Assembly: GCA_012295275.1 (NCBI GenBank) | Contig: CM022665.1 | Coordinates: 28,346,946-28,361,945, forward strand | Direction of reading: 5' to 3' | DNA length: 15,000 nt | DNA from: Chrysomallon squamiferum | Lineage: Eukaryota > Mollusca > Gastropoda > Neomphalida > Peltospiridae | In this document: positions 9,741-15,000 of the stretch, in pieces | How the letters are laid out: each line of letters begins with the position of its first letter | Numbering within the stretch: the first letter of the stretch is position 1 | Made by a program: the position numbers and the translations under genes | Notes under the pieces: generated by a model | What the model was told of the DNA's origin: nothing | What the model saw: only the letters and a program-made list of their open reading frames with translations | Databases searched by the model: none

Positions 9741-10608
9741 CGTGTGAAAGGATATAGAAACTGAGAACGAAGCTGAAGGAAGAAAACGAAGTGGATCGAG
9801 AATGACTGAAGGAGAGTGAAATAAAGATATGGATGGACAGAAAGAGGAACAGTGGTGTGGAGAAAGAAAGAAGGACTGGAATCGAAAAAGAATGGCGCAC
9901 GTTTCTAAGTGAAAGAAAAACTGTGGCTACCCAGTGAAAGAGACAGACAGACAAAAGACAGAGAGTTAGTAGACTTTACTCTGACACGTAGAAACAGCCA
10001 CAGAAATATAAACATGCACATTGTTAGTTGTTGTTGTTTTAAAAGAAACATTTAACTATATTTTAAAAAGCAGTGGGTACCTTTTTCTGGGAGAGATCTT
10101 GTTCCTTTCTGCGAGCCCTGTACGCCTGCGCCGACACCTTGTTTCTCTCGCGTCTCCGCTGTTTTCTCCTGTTCAGTATAGCCTGCAAGATAGACCAAGT
10201 AACACGAATAAATCTCATAGTTCTTAAACACACACACACACACACACAGACACACACAGACACACACACACACAAAGCTTTTCTCAGAAATGTCTTATTT
10301 TCATTTTCTTTTCTCCGCAGCTTCATTATGAATTCATGATTTCACTCTTTCTATTTCTGTCTGTCTGTGTGTTTGTTGTTGTTGTTTTGTTGTTGTTGTT
10401 GTTGTTTTGTGTGTGTGTTGTTGTTGTTGTTTTTTACTATATAATTTATATACATTTTTTTTTCGTATGTTAAAGTAACAAATTCCTAGATAAGTTACTT
10501 AAATATGCAAAGTGAAATTACTGGAATTCCTTACTCTAAAAATAAACTGGATAGTGAAACCTCGACATAGACAAAGTCATTCATAAAGTATGTTGTTGTT
10601 GTTGCTGC

Positions 10609-10665
<57 letters not shown>

Positions 10666-11883
10666 ATATATAAAAAAAGAAATAATGCGAATAGAAAATA
10701 ATAATGTTAATAATTATAATAAAAACAAATAGAATAGATAAATAAAAAGGAGATGATTTAGCTAAAGACGATTTTTTAAATAAATAATATTGCAGAATGT
10801 CTATTTTTCTCCTCATTCCAGCTCTCATTTACTAATGTTTTTTGTTTGTTTTTGTTGTTCCTGCTGCTAATTCGTTAAAACGGTGCCAACTTAATCACAG
10901 ATCAAACGTATTTCCAGTTAAACTTATAACACACACTGACATGCAGCGAATTTTATTTCCTATTAATTTCAAAACAAGCTGAAACATTAACCAAAACTAA
11001 TGCTAAACGTAACTTCTACTGGCCTGATTATAATAACAATAATTAACATAGGTAACAAAACAATTAAAATATATAAATGTAATTCGTTCAGTAACTCATT
11101 AATAATAATAATAAGAAGAAGAAAGTCTATATCAATGTTTAAACAGAAAACAAGAGTTATGTCCCTTCCCCTGTGTTCGTACGGTGGCCTACTTTATCAG
11201 CTGTTTGTCAGCTGGCCTACATGGACCGAAATCCGATTTTACGCATTTGAAGTCGATGCTGTTCTTTCTGTTAACGTTCAAACACCAAACTCCACCATGC
11301 ATCTCAAATACACCTTTTATCTAATACAATATTCACTTCTGTTGCAATGATAATTAGCAACATGATTCTAGTGATTTGTAGCGGCGTGTTTTTCAACAAA
11401 TAAACAACGTTGATCGACATTCAAGGCCTCTCTCATCGTAATAATCATAGTTGTTTACAAAACTCGTTTGTGCAGTAACTCGGCCAGTACGTACTAATGT
11501 TTTTGTTTTTGCTTTTGCACTAGTATCGTGTGCATCAGTCTGCTGTGTTATTTATTCGGAATACGATTAAACAGAAATCACAAGTGTGAATATTTAACAC
11601 ATTTTTCAAGGGGAAAATCTGTAACACGGAAATACTTTACCTCTCTTTCGGCGGCGTTGTTTTTGCAGAACATGTCAACAGAGTACCCTCCGTCTGATTC
11701 CCAGATCGAGTCGCTAGACAACCCACAGTCTGACTCTGCTGCCAGTTCCCGGGCTTCTACCCCGGGTCCCAGCGGCTGGGTAGATCTCGGAACGGAATCG
11801 ACATCGCTAACACTGCTGACCGACTCTCCTGAAGTGTGCCGGCTTCTTGGCCGCTGAAAATTTTGACAGACGATTCGTACCAT
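8450..11883 (-). CDS. bZIP transcription factor of the Fos/ATF3 group, complete three-exon gene
   Basis: The model joins exons 11641-11883, 10081-10182 and 8450-8677 (243, 102 and 228 nt) into 190 residues plus a TGA stop. Both introns fall between codons, with junctions GAG|GTAAAG...TTGCAG|GCT and AAG|GTACCC...TTTCAG|ACA. Residues 1-81 are a Ser/Asp/Glu-rich arm without a domain I recognise. Residues 85-110 form the basic region, with RRRERNKV at 90-97 matching JDP2. The zipper has leucines at 120, 127, 134 and 141, Gln113 at the first d position, and the Fos/ATF3-like ending LEHEKSQLETFL (134-145). The basic-region exon is about the size of those in FOS and BATF, and the intron falls at the same point in the zipper. 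The family binds AP-1 or CRE sites in the nucleus, usually as a heterodimer with Jun-type partners. Odd points are Ser98 and Tyr102 in place of Ala and Cys, His124 at an a position, and no HRPxC motif after the zipper. It could be a divergent Fos, ATF3/JDP2 or BATF relative; the bZIP call itself is firm. Confidence 0.9.
9432..9454. repeat. Perfect 11-bp inverted repeat with one-base centre
   Basis: CTTTTTGGACG is followed by C and then CGTCCAAAAAG, inside intron 2 of the Fos/ATF3-like gene and 5 bp after a 24-nt poly-A run. The arms are perfect and contain CpGs. Confidence 0.6.
9695..9746. repeat. (TG)n microsatellite in intron 2
   Basis: This is a near-perfect TG array with GCGTGCGTG variants at its right end. 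It then gives way to a purine-rich stretch. Confidence 0.9.
10081..10182 (-). CDS. Exon 2 of the Fos/ATF3-like gene: bZIP basic region
   Basis: The exon is 102 nt (34 codons, residues 82-115) and carries almost all of the DNA-binding basic region. The signature reads N95-x-x-S98-A99-x-x-Y102-R103, followed by ARRKEQ. Family members FOS, ATF3 and JDP2 have N-x-x-A-A-x-x-C-R at these contacts. The acceptor TATCTTGCAG and donor AAG|GTACCC are both good, and both junctions are between codons. A (TG)n tract on the transcribed strand ends about 45 nt before the acceptor. Confidence 0.92.
10228..10274. repeat. (CA)n microsatellite close to the exon 2 acceptor
   Basis: CA repeats with two GA interruptions. 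In the Fos/ATF3-like pre-mRNA this is a UG repeat ending about 45 nt before the basic-region exon. Confidence 0.9.
10374..10664. repeat. (TTG)n and (TTA)n arrays in intron 1
   Basis: (TTG)n spans 10374-10432 and (TTA)n spans 10609-10664. Between them lies AT-rich unique sequence. Confidence 0.85.
11641..11883 (-). CDS. Coding exon 1 of the Fos/ATF3-like bZIP gene
   Basis: This exon encodes residues 1-81. The ATG at 11881-11883 is the first in its frame after an upstream TAG, and has A at -3 and G at +4, a good initiation context. No ATG lies between it and about 12110 in any frame, so it would be the first AUG if transcription starts in that stretch. The encoded arm is rich in Ser, Asp and Glu (residues 18-32 and 50-72), as in an activation or docking region, but I recognise no motif. 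The donor GAG|GTAAAG is strong. One alternative deserves attention: AATTTTCAG just before position 11853 could be an acceptor between codons. In that case the first ten residues would be replaced by residues from an upstream exon. Confidence 0.8.
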
Positions 11884-12410
11884 TATTTCAAAAAGAGTCT
11901 TATGCGATTGTAAAACACAGGCTCCGTGAATGAACTCAAACGGCAGCGACAACAACAACAACAACGACCCTCTCTGCCCCGGTGAATCTTGTTCCAATGG
12001 CTATCTCAGCCTAATGCGCTTCGACTGAACCGAATCAGCTGTATATTTCTCCGGAAACTTGCGTCAGAACAGCTCTTCAACTTTAAACTATGACCTCTAA
12101 TGACTATGCATAGAATCAACCTGCCTTTCGCTAAGTCTGGCCAATCACAAGCTGGGTGTAGCGGCAAAAGTATGAACGAGCTCATGAATAGTTATTAGGG
12201 TGTGCCCTTCACCTATGAACAAATGTTCTCGATTGCTCTTGGTGATGAAATAAGGCTGTGTATAAATATAATCAGAAGCTGACGTGTAGGCTTATAATAA
12301 AATCAAGTCATCTACGTTTAGGAATGTCAGCAGGGAAATCCTTAACTAAAAAAAGCATAAGCGATAAGTATAGCGACTCATTATCCTATGATAAAATCCT
12401 TACGTCATCA
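11884..12410 (-). promoter_or_regulatory. 5' leader and putative promoter of the Fos/ATF3-like gene
   Basis: The region from the start codon outward is GC-richer than its surroundings. It has ATF/CRE-like half sites: TGACGCAA (minus, 12059-12066), TGACGTGT (plus, 12280-12287) and TTACGTCA (plus, 12400-12407). It also has a CCAAT box in GGCCAATCA (12139-12147), an A/T box TATAAATATA (12261-12270) and GGGAAATCCT (12333-12342), one base off a kB consensus. Autoregulation through CRE/AP-1 sites is well known for FOS and ATF3 genes. Here it is inferred only. Confidence 0.4.
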
Positions 12411-12572
12411 AATTTGTACAGTTTACAGAGGGAGGGGGTGTGGGAAAACGTTTGAATAATGAGATTATATAGATATTATTAAAGTACATTTGTCAGTTAG
12501 CAATCATTGAACGAATGCTTCATATCAATAATTATCATCTGTTTAGTTTTAATATTTAAATTAATCTGAATG

Positions 12573-12627
<55 letters not shown>

Positions 12628-12943
12628 TAAGAATGAATTTAATGAGTAAATACAATATTTGCTTAAGCAAATAATTAATAACTATTTTTTAGTAAATAGA
12701 TTATCGTCTTCTTCTTCTACTTCTTTTTCTTCTTTTTCTTCTTCTTCTTCTTCTTCTTCTTATTATTATTATTGCAGTTTGCTTTTTAAGTAGAATACCG
12801 TTTCAGGTTTGGATGGAAATAAAGAAGGAGCTACATTATATTCTAATCTTTTTTTCCTTCCTTCCTCTTCATGTTGCTTGCACGAAACTGGTATTTCTTT
12901 CACGTGTCTTGTCACATTCTGTTATCTCGTTTTCTAATCTCAG
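12411..12943. other. Non-coding stretch with (TC)n and (TTC)n arrays
   Basis: (TC)n lies at about 12574-12622 and (TTC)n at 12706-12761, running into TTA units. No gene is recognised. Confidence 0.6.
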
Positions 12944-13041
12944 CTTCACAACCTACCAACACTACGCCAACTCCTGCACCACTGCACCAACCCCACAGAA
13001 CCACACCCATTCCCGCAGCTCCCCCAGTAACCGTCCTTCAA
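12944..13041 (+). other. Possible plus-strand exon, Pro/Thr-rich
   Basis: A C-rich block of 98 nt is flanked by TTTTCTAATCTCAG (a good acceptor with a CTAAT branch-like motif) and TTCAA|GTAAAG (a fair donor). One frame stays open and gives a Pro/Thr-rich segment (SQPTNTTPTPAPLHQPHRTT and onward, ending LQ), entering with a split codon and leaving between codons. A second frame is also open. I see no partner exon on this strand and recognise no domain, so it may be a chance C-rich patch. Confidence 0.2.
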
Positions 13042-13337
13042 GTAAAGAAAATCATCTTGTGTTTCATTTTCCTTAAGCAGCAAGTTCTTATGACGTGTTA
13101 TTATATATAACATTAAACAAAATCAATAACCTAAAAAAAAAAAAAAAAGTAAAAAAGTAAAGAAAGAAAAAGAAAAACATGGAAAAAGACTAAGAAAAAA
13201 GAAAACGAAAAACAGAACTGAAGAAAAAAATAGGTATCGCATGATATTTTTTTTTTTTTTTTTTATTTTTTTTTTTTTAAAGTGTTTAACTTACGGAATA
13301 AGTGCACCCATGCTTTTATCGGTTAATATATGAAACG
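13042..13337. other. Poly-A/poly-T-rich non-coding stretch
   Basis: An A-rich segment (about 13131-13230) is followed by poly-T runs (about 13245-13279). Nothing else is seen. Confidence 0.6.
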
Positions 13338-13475
13338 GCATTGTACGCCAGCCACAAAGCACGCGTTACTGCCGTGAACATTTCAGTTACGTTACTCTCT
13401 CAGCACGCTCGACTGTGCTGCTTGTGGCTGTGCGCTTAAAAAGACACGTAACCGAAGTAACCCACACGTAACGAG
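13338..13475. repeat. GC-richer segment with imperfect dyad symmetry and repeated GTTAC/GTAAC
   Basis: AGCCACAAAGCAC (13350-13362) is mirrored by GTGCTGCTTGTGGCT (13415-13429) with a two-base insertion. Around these arms, GTTAC appears three times on the left and GTAAC three times on the right, often as CACGTAAC or TTACGT. The block contrasts with the AT-rich DNA on both sides. It might be a regulatory element or an old repeat; I cannot decide. Confidence 0.35.
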
Positions 13476-15000
13476 GGATACAGTGTGTATTACACGCCTC
13501 AGTAATCGGGTCTTCGGCGCTGTGCTATGTTGACAGTGATACCGCGTATTGATCGGGTTTGTTTTACATAATATGAAGTGTTTGTGTGCTCGGGAAATAA
13601 CTCGTACGAACAGCGATGGACGGGTTCACAGGAGGGCGTGGCGAACAGTCTGAGTAATCTCTCTTTCTGTCTGTCTGTCTGTCTGTCTCTGCGTCTGTGT
13701 GATTCTGTCTCTCATTGTTTCATCATCCGCTTCTCGCTATTTGTTTCCTCTTTCGGTCTACATTGTCTGTTTCATCATCAGCCTTTCTTTTTCCGCTTCG
13801 TCCTCTTTCTATCTCTCCACATATGTGTGTGTGTGTGTGTGTGTGTGTGTTAAAAAAATAAAGATAATAAAATTCACATTTAGATTTAGACAAAGTAATA
13901 ATTAATAATAACAACGACAGCAGCAACAACAACAGACATACACACAAAAAAATATATATATATTTATATATAGACTGAATAAATAAAAAAGTCATATCAA
14001 ATTGTTTTTGCTCACGTAATCATTACACAATATAAACAATGTACTCTGTATAATCAGTCACTGCAAAAGTGCATGTGACCTCTCTCTTTTACCTTTCTAA
14101 TCCTTGTCTGTCCTTCATCTGTAACAAACAATTAGACAAGATTACAAACAACAGACATTCCACACCGTCAGTGATTAATACAAGATTATGATATTGCTCA
14201 ACAGTCAATAATCGTTTGTCAATAATCACTGTGGCGACACAATTTTATTATACAGACAGGAGTTCACATTTACTATACAGACTGGGTCTTCGGGTAAGTA
14301 ACCTATGGTTACTAGATACAATTATTGTTTTATTTTTCACTAGGAAGATTGCACTGGTATCAAGTCCGCAAGATAAATATCAGACACCTGTTATATTATT
14401 ATTAATAATAAAAATAAACATTTGCTTTACGATAAGTTAAAACATTTTATTTTTGACACTTATAAGGTGAAGAACATAAAATTTCTGATAACAATGAAAT
14501 AAGATAAGAAACCCATATAGGTTACTCCAGAAAACGATATAAAATCGTGATGGAACACTGATTAGAATGGGAAAATAGCAGAGAGAGCGTACCGAGTAAC
14601 TTTGATCCCGCTACCTGTCTCTATCATCATAAGAAAATGTTTTACAGTAACGCAATTAACATCTTATTATAATTTATTTATTTATTTATTTTTTGTATTT
14701 TTTTCCCCAAGTAATATTTTGACATTCTAAAACGTTTCATTACTTTAAGAATCCATTTATTTGTAATCGCATAAAAAGTGAAATGTTAAATAATTGAAAG
14801 CAATATATATATATATATATATATTATCACCCATGCATTCAAATTCTAAGATATGCGCGTGTGTGTTTGCACGTGTGTATGTGTTTGTACGCGTATTACG
14901 TATACATATGTGGATATATGTGTGTCTTTCAAATTGAAACGTTTAAATGAAATTCAAGACAGTCTATTTTCAAAGCGGAGTCTCTGACCTAGTCTGGTAT
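13476..15000. other. Right-hand flank with no supported gene
   Basis: It contains TCTG repeats (13665-13689), (TG)n (13824-13850) and (AT)n (about 14803-14823). Open frames are low-complexity. A 26-nt minus-strand segment (14093-14118) has splice-like edges but no supporting context. Confidence 0.5.

Larger units (their letters stand above)
8678..10080 (-). other. Intron 2 of the Fos/ATF3-like gene (1403 bp)
   Basis: This GT-AG intron splits the bZIP domain between the basic region and the zipper, at the place where FOS-family genes are also split. It holds a (CAA)n tract at 8851-8893, poly-A at 9403-9426, an 11-bp-arm palindrome at 9432-9454, a (TG)n array at 9695-9746, and a purine-rich tract on the plus strand at about 9747-9966. 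Open frames seen here on the plus strand are low-complexity and have no coding signs. Confidence 0.85.
10183..11640 (-). other. Intron 1 of the Fos/ATF3-like gene (1458 bp)
   Basis: This is a GT-AG intron between codons. It contains (CA)n at 10228-10274, (TTG)n at 10374-10432 and (TTA)n at 10609-10664. Positions 11150-11350 are less AT-rich and have an open plus-strand frame (11000-11350). I see no domain, splice logic or start context there, so I treat that stretch as intron. Confidence 0.85.

Noticed and set aside
10300-10330. Plus-strand acceptor-like TTTTCTCCGCAG
   Set aside because: It lies within an intron of the opposite-strand gene, has no matching donor, and no coding exon follows.
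11000-11350. 116-codon plus-strand open frame
   Set aside because: It lies inside intron 1 of a well-supported minus-strand gene, is rich in Ile and Asn from AT-rich DNA, and has no recognisable domain.
11884-11997. N-terminal extension of the Fos/ATF3-like frame beyond the chosen ATG
   Set aside because: The frame stays open to a TAG, but only a TTG could serve as start. The ATG at 11883 has a good context.
13578-13853. Plus-strand open frame of 91 codons
   Set aside because: It is mostly TCTG and TG repeat translation (Ser, Leu, Cys, Val) and its start is not ATG.
14093-14118. 26-nt minus-strand segment between TTTGTTACAG and GTAAAA, beginning with ATG
   Set aside because: Its ATG frame leaves two spare bases, which does not fit the only candidate acceptor downstream (11853). 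Short splice-like edges arise easily by chance.

Overview
The window looks like intergenic and intronic DNA from an AT-rich, microsatellite-laden animal genome. I suspect a mollusc or another lophotrochozoan, because long (AG)n, (AAT)n, (CA)n and poly-A/T tracts surround small GC-richer exons with GT-AG introns of 1.3-1.5 kb. The species call is inference only. There are no bacterial-type operons, no CRISPR array, and no rRNA or tRNA gene that I can recognise.

Two genes can be supported, both on the minus strand and both encoding AP-1/ATF-type bZIP transcription factors. (1) Positions 8450-11883 hold a complete three-exon model of 190 residues. Both introns sit cleanly between codons, a basic region lies in exon 2, and a Fos/ATF3-style leucine zipper lies in exon 3. 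Its DNA-contact residues are unusual for that family. (2) Positions 1065-2621 hold the first two coding exons (74 residues) of an ATF3/JDP2-like factor. They are recognised by an N-terminal motif close to that of vertebrate ATF3. The exons with the basic region and zipper should lie to the left, outside the window. The two genes run head to tail, with 5.8 kb between the stop of the first and the start of the second. This recalls the FOS-JDP2-BATF and ATF3-BATF3 clusters of vertebrates.

Layout from left to right: 1-1064 is repeats plus an intron or flank of the ATF3-like gene; 1065-2621 is the 5' part of that gene; about 2640-2860 is its putative promoter, with two NF-kB-type motifs and a perfect palindrome of nuclear-receptor half sites; 2860-8000 is intergenic DNA full of simple repeats, including a 300-bp inverted-repeat element at 5263-5562 that resembles Tigger/pogo-derived MITEs. 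Positions 8000-12400 hold the Fos/ATF3-like gene, its 3' end and its promoter with several ATF/CRE-type half sites. Positions 12400-15000 are mostly repeats, with one C-rich possible plus-strand exon (12944-13041) and a GC-richer dyad-symmetric segment (13338-13475).

Both genes probably encode stress- or signal-induced nuclear dimer partners. The promoter motifs (kB sites for the ATF3-like gene, CRE-like sites for the Fos-like gene) fit the inducible behaviour known for this family, but nothing in the sequence proves it. Family assignments rest on reading motifs by eye, not on a search.
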